Assembly (NCBI GenBank): GCA_025345505.1
Contig: JANVCC010000018.1
Coordinates: 60,536,199 to 60,600,198 of the forward strand
Source: Todiramphus chloris collaris
Lineage: Eukaryota; Chordata; Aves; Coraciiformes; Alcedinidae
Direction: 5' to 3'
DNA length: 64,000 bases
Shown here: piece after piece, positions 48,116-59,090 of the stretch
Layout of the letters: every line of letters starts with the position of its first letter
Position numbering within the stretch: position 1 is the first letter of the stretch
Translations under genes and position numbers: made by a program
The notes under the pieces: model-generated
Told to the model about the DNA's origin: nothing
Databases searched by the model: none
What the model saw: only the letters and a program-made list of their open reading frames with translations

Positions 48116-48168
48116 CCACATTCAAATCATGTGAGCTGTCCACCACGTCTCTGTAATTGCCACCAGAG

Positions 48169-48184
48169 ATTCTGTGATTCTGTG
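48169..48184 (+). repeat. Orphan CR1-type octamer tail
   Basis: 'attctgtgattctgtg', two perfect octamers of the type that ends CR1 elements, lies exactly at the 5' end of the antisense CR1. It may be the tail of an older sense CR1 into which the antisense copy inserted, or the end of a further tiny sense copy. Only the tail is recognisable. Confidence 0.6.
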
Positions 48185-48519
48185 TGTAAAAGTTGTGCTT
48201 TAAATTGCTTCTGTGTCACAGAAATTATTTACATCTGTGTTTTCGAATAGTGCAAGGAATGTTTGAAAGGTAGACACACCAGCACTGAGAGACGACATCA
48301 GGTTTGCTCCTAGGGAATTGCATCAGTACAGTTTGCAACCCTCATTGTCACCAAGAAACACATACCCAGGCACAAGTAAGGTTGAGATTGCTTATCACTT
48401 CTCTCTTTTTCTTGCTCTTGTGTCTATATTTTTATTTTTATTAATAACAAGAAAGGTTCAGGTGTGTCAACAAGTATTTTGTAGGATAGGTAATTGGTTT
48501 GTCACAAGGATGTTAAAGT
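48185..48519. other. Unique non-coding DNA
   Basis: Short spacer between CR1-derived sequence and the ancient LINE tail. No gene or repeat recognised. Confidence 0.5.
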
Positions 48520-48960
48520 AAGCCGGGACGCTTCAGCCTGAGAAATAGACAACTCATTACAACAAATGATGGAAGTTTACCATATCACAAGGGACTTGGA
48601 GAGAGTGAAGAGGCATCATGTTTTCACCCACTCTTGATAAAAAATCTAGGGTCCATCAAATAAAGATGGTAGGACCAGGGTTCGTAACAATGAGCTGATT
48701 CTTTATGTAGCAGCTGCTAGAACTATGAAATTCACTGCCCAAAGAAATCAAAAAAACTACAGGTTATCTGAGTTCTCCAGGAAACTGGATGAGTACATGG
48801 AAAAGAAATCTTTTATTCTGGAAGCCCTATCAAGTAAGTTTATCTTGTCATTACTGTTCCTGAAACACCTACCTATATCCAGTGTTGCAGAAAAGGTATA
48901 GGGATAGATGGATCCTTTGTCTCACACCTTTGTAACTGTTTTAATGTTTTTATGCTATAT
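48520..48960 (+). mobile_element. Ancient CR1/L3-like LINE 3' end
   Basis: Diverged but in the correct block order for the old amniote CR1/L3 tail seen in turtles, crocodiles and birds: 'gggacttggagagagtgaag', 'actcttgataaaaaat' plus 'agggtccatcaaataaa', 'gaactatgaaattcactgcc', 'tccaggaaactggatgagta' plus 'catggaaaagaaat', 'cctatatccagtgttgcaga' and 'agggatagatggatcctttg' plus 'tctcac' (the usual 'gatggaccttgggtctgacc'). It lacks the octamer tail of the younger CR1 copies here. The protein frame is fully eroded. The subfamily cannot be named from sight. Confidence 0.65.
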
Positions 48961-49158
48961 ATTCTTGGGACTGGATTTCCTAATAATCAGAAGAAAATCT
49001 CCTGTGCCACTCAACTAACTGACAGAGTCCCTACAAATGCTTTGGAAGCTGTTCACCAGCTTCAGCCAAGGCTGACAGCAGGGACAACATTTCTGAAATA
49101 TTAATGATATACAAGTTTTTTGAAAATCAATGGCAGGAAGAAAACACATCCAAATTAT

Positions 49159-49262
49159 TCACAGAATTACAGAATGGTTGAGGTTGGAAGTGATCTCTGG
49201 AGATCATCTTATCCAAGCACTGCTCAAGCAGGGCCACCTGGAGCCAGTTGCTGAGGCTCTAG
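49159..49262 (-). mobile_element. CR1 LINE 3' end scrap, antisense
   Basis: Reverse complement of the last 100 bases of a CR1: 'cacagaattacagaatggtt', 'gaggttggaagtgatctctg', 'gagatcatcttatccaagca', 'ctgctcaagcagggccacct', 'gagccagttgc'. No coding sequence. Severe 5' truncation is usual for CR1. Confidence 0.9.
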
Positions 49263-51371
49263 AAAAAGAGAAAAATACTTAAATTGCATTCTGCAGACAC
49301 TAGGAAATCAAAATACAGAAGAGACAGAAGAAAAAAATGTTACAGCTCATGGAACTGAAGATCTTACTGCAGAAATTTTACACAAATATTTTGGGGGACA
49401 GAGGTGATGGGAACTGTACTTTCAAAATTTGGGTTTGACTTCATCAAGCTGGGTAGTTCTTAAACTTCATATTTATCTTGTTTCCTTGGCATAATTGCAC
49501 TGTCCTATGACTAAGATGTTATAAATAAACTCCATCTATAAATGACTCATAGCTCTCATATATAATCTATAATATCAAATTCTGAAAGTAATATACACAC
49601 AATGCATTACTACTGCAGCAACATTTAAATATATCTAAAAATACACAAATATGACCACAAAATCCATTGCCATTGTAATAGTGCAAAATGACAATTCAAA
49701 TAAATCTTACTGTCCACTGCATGTGGAGCTTTCAAAGACAGCGCTGGTTTGGTCCACAAATTCTCCTTTTACAAAGAATGCAGAAAACTCTCTGCCGCCA
49801 TATCCAGGATGTTACTGGTTACCTAATACCCACTCAGCCTTCCTTCATATAATTTAGAATTTTACTTCAAAAAGTGCCTTGGGATATTTCAAGTATGAAG
49901 GAAACAATTTAAATCCCATTTTTATTCTCTGTCATGCCAAGGGGAAAATGTAATAGCCTTATGCAATGTTGTACCACGTTGCATAGGCTGATGTGATATT
50001 ACATAACACTGTCTAGGTAATGAAAGAAAGAAATGTTTTCAACACACACACAAAAAGCCCTAAACGCAGGGGTCCTTTCAGTGCCCTGAATGAGCACAAC
50101 AATATAGACACCGTAAGCAAAAAAATCTGCCTTTCAACTGAACTTATTCATACAGACATGAAAGACCAGTGCTCCTGTTGTGCTCAGTTTACCCAGGAAC
50201 TGGGAAATGTTCTGTTAAATGTCCCAACAAAAGCAACTGGATCTTGCATTATAAAATAATGTTCATTTTTAAAATGAAAAATTATAATGTTGGTGACTAC
50301 ACATCCTTTGATGATCATTTTTGAATCTTCTTTTTATTTCAATCACAAAACTAAAGTTAAAATTGGCACTCAGTGTTTGTCTACACTTCTGTGGAAAAGT
50401 AAGGGATGTTGAAGAAGCAAGCTATAATCTCTAAGGATAAAGGGTCGATACAGCATCTGCTCACTGCTCCCTGTATGTGTTAGCTCTCTGTTGATCAAGC
50501 AGGACAAGCTAAGCTTCAGAGAATTACTTAACAATATATAACCAAATTTCTTTTTTACACACATTCAGAAACTATTTTACTTTCTACCTCCATAAAAAAA
50601 AATCTTAGAGTACAATGAAAAGAATGTTCCTAGATTAAATAAAACCACTGATGATCAGAACATGCTAGCCTTTATTACTCCAGACACTGCTCAAGGAATA
50701 TACTGCTACTGTACCAGAGAGCCAGCTATGAGCACTGAACTGATAGCATCTATATGAATAAAGATCTATCTGGGAGAGAGCAATAAGAGCGTGACTTCAA
50801 AGTAAGATGGTTTCTAAGAATCAGACTTCAGACATGGCTGAGAGAAAAAACTGAAAACATTACAGAGCAAAATTTTAAGCCAAAGGTAAGACTGTATTTT
50901 GAAGCACACATAGTCCATAAAGTAATTGCACTAACCCATTAATACAGTCATAATGAAAAAAGATGGAAGCGTAACTGGCACGTCCTCACAGGACGTTTGC
51001 ATGCTCAGATACTGTAGTTGTTATTTCCCTCTCTATTTTATATTTTAACTGTTCAATTACTGATAAAGCAGATATTCACTACACTAGGTATTCTACAGTT
51101 AATACTCTGGTTTTAATCTTCTTTTGAATATTCAAGAAGTCTGCCAGCTAGCTTCTGATAACTGGATACTTTTTCCACACTTAAATCCTTAGAGCTCTAA
51201 TTGTAAAAAAGATAGGAAATGACTGAGAATAAAATGTCAAACAGTAACGTTTCAAGTCATTATTTTGCTATTAAAATCAGAATTTAAATTCCGTGCTTGC
51301 AAAAATAATTTATATACTAAACTATAGAATATGCTGGATTTTAATGTCCTACTGAAGGATGTCATCATTCC
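49263..51371. other. Unique AT-rich DNA
   Basis: No gene or transposable element recognised. Only short frames (60-80 codons). The flanks are CR1 fragments of opposite orientation. Confidence 0.55.
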
Positions 51372-52342
51372 CAAGGAGTGATGGTGAATGGAGTTAAATC
51401 CAGCTGGCAGCCAGTCACAAGTGGAGTTCCTCAGGGCTCAGTATTGGGACCAGTACTTTTTCATATCTTTTTCAATGATCTTGATAAGGAGGTATAATGC
51501 TCAGTAAGTTTGCAGATGACACCATGTTGGGTGGGAGTGTTGATCTGATTGAGTAGGAAGGCTCTACAGAGGGACTTGGACAGCCTGGATCGATGGGCCG
51601 AGGCCCATTGTATGAATTTCAACAAGGTCAAGTGTCAGGTCCTGCACTTGGGCCACATGAAACAGGCTTGGGAAGAGTGCCTGGAAAGCTACCCAGAAGA
51701 AAGGGACCCGGGAGTGTTGATCGATAAGTGACTGAATATGAGCCAGCAGTGTGCCCAGGTGGCCAAGAAGGCCAACAGCATCCTGGCCTGCATTAGAAAT
51801 AGTGTGGCAAGGACGAGGGAGGTGATTGTGCCTCTGTACTTGGCACTTGTGAGGCCACACCTAGAGTACTGTCTTCAGTTTTCAGCACCTCAATACAAGA
51901 AAGACATCAAGAAGTGCTGGAGAGGGTCCAGAGAAGAACAACGAAGCTGGTGAAGGCCCTGGAGAACAAGTCTTATGAGGAGTGGCTGAGGAAACTGTGC
52001 CTGTTTAGTCTGAAAAAAGGAGGCTGAGGGGAGACCACCTCAATCTCTACAGCTACCTGAAAGGATGCTGTAGAGGGGTAGGTAATGGTCTCTTCTTACA
52101 AGTAGCTAGTGTCAGAAGAAGAGGGAATGGCCTCAAGCTGCACCAGAGGAGGTTTAAACTGGACATTAGGAAAAATTTTTCACTGAAAGGGTTGTCAGGC
52201 ATTGGAACAGGCTGCCCAGGGAGGTGGTTGAATTTTAAAGCTGCAGAGATGTGGTGTGTGGGGATATGCATTAGTGGTTGACTTGGTAATGTTGGACTTG
52301 ATGACCTTAAAGGTCTTTTCCAACCTTGATGACTCTATGATT
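51372..52342 (+). mobile_element. CR1 LINE 3' half, sense
   Basis: Starts inside RT with '[20 protein letters not shown]' (GVPQG at 51423-51437), then the catalytic Phe-Ala-Asp-Asp at 51509-51520, shifted in frame by a small deletion after 'FNDLDKEV'. It continues with '[30 protein letters not shown]' (51560-51655), a stop near 51729, '[23 protein letters not shown]' and '[24 protein letters not shown]' (51738-51915), a degraded C-terminus, and a 3' UTR with 'ggacttgatgaccttaaagg', 'tcttttccaacc' and 'ttgatgactctatgattc'. Frameshifts and at least one stop make it inactive. Its '[21 protein letters not shown]'-like tail differs from the '[10 protein letters not shown]' copies, indicating a different CR1 subfamily. 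Confidence 0.93.
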
Positions 52343-53041
52343 CAGACAATTATAAACCAATAATTTTTCAATGTTTTCTTTTTTTTTTCCAGATGCATGC
52401 TAATAAAAAGAAAGGAAAAGGAAAATACAATTAAAAGCTACTGATAGACAATTATGAAATGTGAAAAAAAGGAGTAAAGTCATTCAGTATCTGTGATTCC
52501 TCTTGCTTGGCACACTGATATATTGCTGGAAACAGAGCAACAGAGCAGCAGTAAATCTTTATGAGCAAAGATGAAGAAACCACATAAATATTCATCGAAT
52601 TTGCGAATCTAATTTTTACATCCATTGAATTTCCCAAGTTAATGTGCTCAAGTTTCTTTTGCAAGGTCTTGAAGAAGCTTTTCACACTATAATTTCAAGG
52701 GTAATATTTACAGCAATAATGAACAACCATTCTCCTGAAATATTGAATCATGAAGGATTACTGGAGAATGAAGGTAAAAGGAAGGCTAGTTTAGATAAAC
52801 CATTAAAGAAGTTATGAAACCTTCCATATAGATATTTCTTCTCTTGCTGAAGCAAAATGTTATTGGTGCATTGCAGGTTTTTGAAGATCTTTCCCTTTCC
52901 TTAACCATAAAGATGCTCTGATGACAACAGCCAAAAGATCTCCTGAAAGTTATATGAAAAGCTTTATTTCTCTCAACTACTTTGAGAATTTTATTTTTCT
53001 TTTCATCTACATTCTGGGATATTGATTCACAAACCGTAGTG
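52343..53041. other. Unique non-coding DNA
   Basis: AT-rich sequence with a T run at 52380-52388. No gene recognised. A 77-codon minus-strand frame at 52452-52685 has no known similarity. Confidence 0.5.
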
Positions 53042-53675
53042 TGTCCTGGTTTGAGTGAGAACAGAACTACTTAAGTTCAGTGATGTTCCTTTTAAGCTCA
53101 GTTCTTCTAACTAGCCATGCTTTCTGAAGTTAGCAGCATGTTTTCACAGGCAATGTCTGCTTCTAGCAGTGAAAACACCCCATGTTTAGAGTCACTATCA
53201 AGGACTGGTGTGCAGACCAAGATCCATACATGTCATGTTCAGTGTAAAGCTGAGAGATCATGAAGGTCAAGTGCTCAGCTCTGTTTACAGCTTCTTCCTC
53301 ACCTCTTCCTCAGACAGAATCTGAGGACTCTGTTCATTCTGCCTGTGATCCCAATCTGTGTGCTCCTGAATCTGGTACCAGATCCAGATCCTGAACACAG
53401 CTCCCGTCTGATGCTGGGCCCAATCTGGGACTCTGCTAGTGCCTGCTGCACATCATAGTGGTGACAGTGACATAATTGCCATCGGTGGGGTGGGTTCAAT
53501 ATTGATTTTGTACATATTTGTATGTATTCAATTGTTTATTATTATTATTTTCATTTTCATTAAAGCTAAGTCTCTCTCCCTTATTCCCTTTCTATTCCTC
53601 TTTGGGGAGGTAAGGGGGTTAACAGAGAGCATCTGTTATAGGTCTAGTGGGCTGCCCTGACCCTAAACAGTGACA
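53042..53675 (+). mobile_element. Solo LTR, avian ERVL-like (family 2)
   Basis: Starts 'tgtcctggtttgagtgagaa' and ends 'aaacagtgaca' (TG...CA). The first 185 bases match, in inverted orientation, the LTR fragment at 56755-57054. Internal landmarks: 'ccatacatgtcatgttcagt' with TATA-like 'gtaaag' (about 53227-53248), a T/A-rich stretch with 'ttattattattatt', an ATTAAA polyadenylation signal at 53559-53564, and 'tttggggaggtaagggggtt' near 53600. No internal retroviral genes adjoin it. No clear target-site duplication, so the right border is approximate. Confidence 0.8.
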
Positions 53676-56600
53676 TAATTGAATGCAGCAGATTTCTGAG
53701 ATTTTTTTTTTTTTTCAAAATAAAATTTATTATTTGTTTTTAAATTTTTTGCTAAAAAAGTTTGAGGCATACCATAACTTTAAAACAAAACTCTCACTTT
53801 TACCCCTCTAAATTAGACTAGCAGAGATTAGTTTCTGAGTTAGAGGAAAGTCATACTAAATATATGTAACCAAGAGCACATTATTGTTAGAAACCTTGTC
53901 CACTTGCACACTTCAATGCTAAGGGATACTATAAGTAAGTGCATTACAAATAAGTGGTTAAATAAAAACCCAGCTCGAGTTTATCACAGTTCATACACTT
54001 CAGTCAAGACAGATGACAGTGTCCAGTGGCTGCCACAAATGTTAGCGCCATTAGTGATTTCATTTGTAAACTAAAAAAAAAAATCTGCTTTTACACTATT
54101 TTATATTTAAAGTAAGCCAAACCAGTAGTGCCAGAACAGAGTGCACCTGAGAGTGATGGACTCAGTTTAATGGATGCCTCAAAGTCATCCCAATTTGCAT
54201 GTAAGATGCAAATGCAAAGTTTAACTGCTGATTAATGACATCTGTCTCTTTCATGTCCCAGTCAGGGAATTCATCTTGAAATCCAAGTCCCAGAGCAGAG
54301 AGGAGAAAGGTGATGTATAAACTCAACTAACAGAAAAGCAGGTTGGAAGGAAGCTGAAAATGTCACTGGTCCTTCCTGCTTCCCAGGACAGGACAGATGT
54401 ATGGTACATATCTTGTTCCCCAGAGTCTTTCCCTGTGGAGATGTCAGGGACCTCCTGACACTTCCAGCCATTCTCCTGCAAGCCTCCTCCAGCACGTTGC
54501 TATCATTTTGAAGAAAAAGGAAAAAAAGGAATGTATGAGCCCCCACAGAGAACAGCTATTAGTTTCATACAACTTCATATATTCTCAATGTCTGAGGATA
54601 AATCACAACAACATAGTCTAACTTGTCACATTATCACAGTCTAAGCTAGAAAACACTACTTTTTCTTTCCAAAGAAAGAAGAAATCCTAAAGCCTGAGGT
54701 GTTTCTAGCATATAGGCAAAAACTGCCTCATGGGTCACCAACAGATTGTCATAGAAAAGAGAAAAACAATTTCAGTAATAGTCATAGCTCACTATATCTG
54801 GAGCCAAAGACCATGTTGAAGTGATCTTCAGCTGGAGCAACACTTACACCCAAGAAGGAGACTCTACCCAGTCTTTTTACTGATAAAAAAGTAAAAGAAG
54901 CTAAGGTTGGTCTGAGCAGGGCCATCCTCTGCAGAAAGGGAGGTTATCCTTGTTAAATAGCAAAATACTGTAAGCACAAGCCAGAAGAAATATTGTGAAA
55001 TGTTGAGAAAAACTGTAACAGAGAACAAGAGAGAACCACCTGGGATATGGCAGACCCAGCTGCACATTTAACAGGGGTGACAACATAATATAAATCAGAG
55101 TATGAATGTACTGTGTTCTCTGCTTTCCTGATTATCTTTAGTTATAGGCTGCATGAATTATGTAGGGACCCAGCTAGCCTGTGCAATTATAGCTGCAAAG
55201 ATAAAAGCCAAGTCGAAACGCTTGCTATCTTTTTTCACTTATTTCCATCTCACTCTCCATTTATTGTAATAAATGTGGTGATATCTGAATCCCGTACAAA
55301 ACAGGGCTGAAAAATCCCTGAATACCAAGGCAAGACAAGCCCCATCTAACAAGGCAGTTACTTATGAGCCTGACTGCAAGTGCACAGATAGTCCCATTGA
55401 AACTGGAGCAAGTGCTTGAACAGTGATAGTACTTAGTACTAGGGTTCTCATGGGATGTGAGATATGTCTTTGCAGTTATCAGACAACAAGCAGTAAATCA
55501 TATCCAATGCTATCTATATACACGCTGTACTATTTTAGTGCACTGTAAATAGCTTGGCCACACACCGCGCTTGTTTATGAAGTGACATGCTCATCACTGA
55601 AGACTTTGGAGGCCCACTAAACCGAGATGTACCAATGCCTCTCATACAAGCCAGTGATGAACAGCTTTCATTTCAGTCACATCCCTTTTTGTGTCTACCA
55701 TAGTGACAACCATTCCACTGCTCTGAATGATAAAGGGACTGCAGACACCACATCACTGTAATTAAAAATTTATACTAGTGTAAATAATTAACATTCCTCC
55801 TTTCTACTGAACACAAAAGTCATGCTAAAATGAATACAAAAGCAGCAGTAAGCCCATACCAGGCATCTGAAACCAATTTATCTGTGATACATCTCAGAAG
55901 CCTCCCATTCCCTCTCAAAAGAAAAATCTTTGTCAGGCCAGGATATATTGGATATAAAGTGATACATTGCATATTTAGCTCTTTTTTTCAAAAGCACAAA
56001 GTTGTCCCATATTTCAGAACTGCTTGATAAAAGCAGTCTGGCTTGTGTTTAGGCTTGACAAAGTAATGTGTTGAGCTCTTCAAGTACTGCAGACTGTACC
56101 ACTTTCTCTAGTTCTGACATCAGAGATCTCATTGCAATTTGATTTTGTTCTCTTTGTAGTTTTAGTTGATACTGTATTAGGTACCACTACAATCATTTTT
56201 CCACTATAAAAATCATGGTCATGGGTTTTGGATACAAATTCTTGGATAGTACTTACCACAAATGCAAGGCTTAATTTAGAGGCATGCATTATTGTGTCCT
56301 ACTGGAAAAAAATACTTTTGTCTCATATTTTCTTTGTGTCCTAATGGGATGGCTTTAAATCCCCTTAGATTATACAGTGTGCTCAAAGCACTGTTCCAAA
56401 AGCACAAAGTATACCCAAATTAAAATGTTAAGGTTGCGAAGACCAGTACTCAGAAGGGATGAAGCAATGCCAGAAGGAAGGACAACGTAAATTTAATATA
56501 GATCAGTTGCTCATGTGCATTAACGTAATGCCATTAGTTGCTTGGTCACTTGCTCTTTATTTACAGGCTTTTTCTTTCAGTCACTGCATATAATGGAGTT

Positions 56601-56754
56601 GTTCTGGTATGAATTAAATGTGCAATGACAAAGGTTACTTTCTTCAGTTTCTCTGCCTCAGTTGCTTCAGATGCTAGATCGTGAAAGACGAACAATTTTG
56701 GCTAAACTCAAAATTTCTTTCACCTAGGAAATTTCAATGTTTCCTTTCAGTTAA
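53676..56754. other. Unique non-coding DNA between inverted LTRs
   Basis: I looked for gag, pro, pol or env remnants because two LTRs flank this interval, and saw none. The LTRs point in opposite directions, so this is not a provirus. T and A runs occur at 53702-53715 and 54072-54082. Short frames only (up to 91 codons, minus 54271-54546). Confidence 0.55.
55330..55430 (-). repeat. Possible old sauropsid repeat
   Basis: 'cttatgagcctgactgcaag', 'agtcccattgaaactgga' and 'gcaagtgcttgaacagtg' recall an old bird and reptile interspersed repeat with 'agtcccattgaagtcaatgg' followed by 'gtgcttaa'. The resemblance is short and from memory, and the strand is uncertain. Offered as a weak candidate only. 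Confidence 0.25.
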
Positions 56755-57054
56755 AATTACATACATGGGATGGAATGCCTTGTTGGTCAGTTTAGGGTCA
56801 CCTATCCTGTCTGATCCTCCCTGCAAGTGCAGCCTTTTACTTTCTGCACCCCCCAACATGGTACACAAGATCCAGCAGTGGCCTTGGTCTGCACACCAAT
56901 CCTTGGTAGTAACTCTGAACATGGTGTGTTATCACTGCTAGAAGCAGACACTGCCTGTGAAAACACAGTGCTAAAGTGCCGTTAGTTAAAAGAACTGAGC
57001 TTAAAAGGAACATCACTGAACAGAATTAATTCTGTTCTCACTCAAACCAGAACA
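56755..57054 (-). mobile_element. LTR fragment, avian ERVL-like (family 2), antisense
   Basis: On the minus strand from 57054 it begins 'tgttctggtttgagtgagaa' and follows the LTR at 53042 closely: 'cagtgatgttccttttaagc', 'tcacaggcagtgtctgcttc' plus 'tagcagtga', 'ggtgtgcagaccaag'. It then retains a stretch the other copy lacks, including 'aaactgaccaacaaggcatt' plus 'ccatcccatgt' (about 56757-56796), the usual block before the LTR promoter. Similarity stops near 56755, so the TATA, R and U5 parts are missing. It contains a perfect 20-bp palindrome at 57018-57037. Confidence 0.8.
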
Positions 57055-59037
57055 ATGTTTTAAGTTACAGTTAAATGGAAATAATATTTCCTTCAAGATG
57101 GAGATGAAGATGAGGGGTTTTTTGGTTTTTTTTTCTGTAAAAAGAAAAAAGATAGGTAATTTGTTTCATAAACAAGTTTTGAGCTTGCAAGTTTCTGGTT
57201 TCTCAACACAAAAAGATTGACTTGAAGCTTTCTGCACACCAGCACTGGGAAGACACCTGTAGCTGCCTTGCAAGAAGGCAACCTTGTGGAACTGTACAGC
57301 CCCTCAGTCACAGCTACCCCCTGACAGGGCCAGCCCTCAGGTCTGCCCCCTCCAAAGCCCTCAAGCACTCTAACTAGCCCAGGCCATCAGCAGAAAGAGC
57401 TCTGGTTCCCAAGCAAACCTCTTTTTTGGCTTCTCTGGCCAGCCCCTTTGAGTTGAAATGTAACTGCTTGCCCACCCTAATGCCCTTGGTGTGTTAGGAA
57501 AGTCAAGGAAGAGACAAGCAATTTCTTTAGCCTCATCCTGAAGAACGGCTGGTTTGGACTGACATGTCCTCATCTCCAAGACCATCACTGCAAGGAAGGT
57601 ATGATACCTTCAAGAAGTGCACTCTACTACTCAAGCTTCAAGGGGGACTATTGGGACCAGTGGGCAAGTGTTCCCTGTGCTTTAGCAGTCTCAGGTAACT
57701 CTCTCACCTCAGTTACAATGCAAGATTTGGTGAGGAAACTTGTCCATGCTGTCCTGTACTCAATTCCGGGCAAAAGGAAAGGTGACTTTATGTACCTGCA
57801 TTTCTTTGAAGCCAGAGAAAAGGAAAAAGCCCTGTCCCTGGGAATGAGAGAAGAACATTTGCATGGGGCACAAGGAAGGCGTGCTCACAAGTGGAGGTTA
57901 CATGGAGCAGTGCCTGCCCCATGCTGTCCTTTCTTTCACAGAAGAGGTTGGATATTCTTGTACCTGGGCCAGGATTTCTGTGCCAAAATCTGCCTAATGA
58001 ATAAACCTCCATGCCTTCCTTCTAAACCAGTTTCATTACATGATCATTTTTTACAGACAGGGAAACAATATTTTTGTTAAGAGTCCATTTGTAACATGTC
58101 ATTTTTTTTCTTTGTCTCTTTCTCCTTCCTTTTTCACTGTGGTGCAACATGACCCTTGGTGGCTGGCAGCCACAGGCCTGGCAGCACCCACGAGAGCGTT
58201 GCATGCACTGGATGGGTCTCAGAGCATGTAGCAGTCATTGTAATTTCTCTGGAGAGTTCTGTAAAGACATTTGATTCCTGTGACATGGAGCAAGTTACTA
58301 AATAACAAAGATTCAAAGATTAGTGTTACCATTTCTTCTCAGGCTGCAGCCAGGCAGTGAGGGGGAGGAGGAAGGCTATAATATGAGCTGCAGAGGACAT
58401 TGAGCCTGCAAGTGCTAATGAAAAGACTCATTATTCACCAGGATTTGACACTGAGAAGTTAAACTCAGCTGTTTTCTGTGGTCGTTGTTGGTTCTCTCTG
58501 CTGCATCACCAGTGACGGTACAAGGTGTAACGCTGCCACTGTCTTGCTGTCATAATTTTGCTTAAGCTTGTCAATGGGATAAAAAGTCCAGATCTCAATC
58601 TGCTCTAATGTGACGTTATAAGTGCTTTACTAGTGTAAGAGGACCAGGATTAAATATTTGTTAAGGAGAGGCTTTCTCTGTTTCCCTGTGACAAGAAGAA
58701 GCTTGCGCAGAGAAGAACCTGAGAAACATCAAAGAAGATTGGGGTGAACGAGTGTACATGCATGTTTGATATATCCTGTACTGGGAACAGTGGTAACATT
58801 TGCAATTTAAATCATACCCCTAAAGAGGACTGGATATCCTGAGCAGCAGCTACAAAATATGTCAGCTCTTCTTTTTACAGGGTTCTGCTTTGTATATGAC
58901 CTCCAAGCCAGCCTGTCAGTTAGTGAGTGTAAGGGGTTCCCATTCCTAAATATGCACAGTGAAAAACACGTGAACTGTCTTCAGAGAGAGTAGAATTTTC
59001 TTTCATTTTAAATAGTGAATTAAAAAGAACAATGACA
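57055..59037. other. Unique non-coding DNA
   Basis: No gene recognised. The 159-codon plus-strand frame at 57601-58080 has no domain I know, is overlapped in antisense by other frames and shows no clear splice or promoter context. A T/G-rich run (57115-57134) and T runs near 58.1 kb are present. Confidence 0.5.
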
Positions 59038-59090
59038 CCCCCCCCCCAAAAAAAAAAACCCAACCCCCAAAAAAAAACCCAAACCAAAAC
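59038..59090. repeat. Poly-C / poly-A compound tract
   Basis: C10 at 59038-59047, then A11, then alternating short C and A runs to about 59090. Strictly purine/pyrimidine-segregated low-complexity DNA. Confidence 0.9.

Larger units (their letters stand above)
45318..48168 (-). mobile_element. CR1 LINE, largest copy, antisense (endonuclease to 3' end)
   Basis: Read on the minus strand from 48168 down: endonuclease-domain start 'VAITETWW' (48166 to about 48140), an interruption by another CR1 tail, then 'DGYILFRK' and 'RQGGGIALYVREQLE' (48000 to about 47900), the connector region (about 47600-47285), the reverse transcriptase (46861-46038), the C-terminal domain (45945-45472) and the 3' UTR to 'cacggaatcacagaatg' at 45318. 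About 2.75 kb without the insert. ORF1, the 5' UTR and the extreme N-terminus of ORF2 are missing. Several frameshifts and stops break ORF2, so it is inactive. CR1 moves by target-primed reverse transcription (family knowledge). Confidence 0.95.

Noticed and set aside
53676..56754. Possible provirus between two LTRs
   Set aside because: The LTRs are in opposite orientation and no retroviral gene remnants are visible between them.
57601..58080. 159-codon plus-strand frame
   Set aside because: No recognisable family, opposing frames over the same bases, no splice or promoter support.
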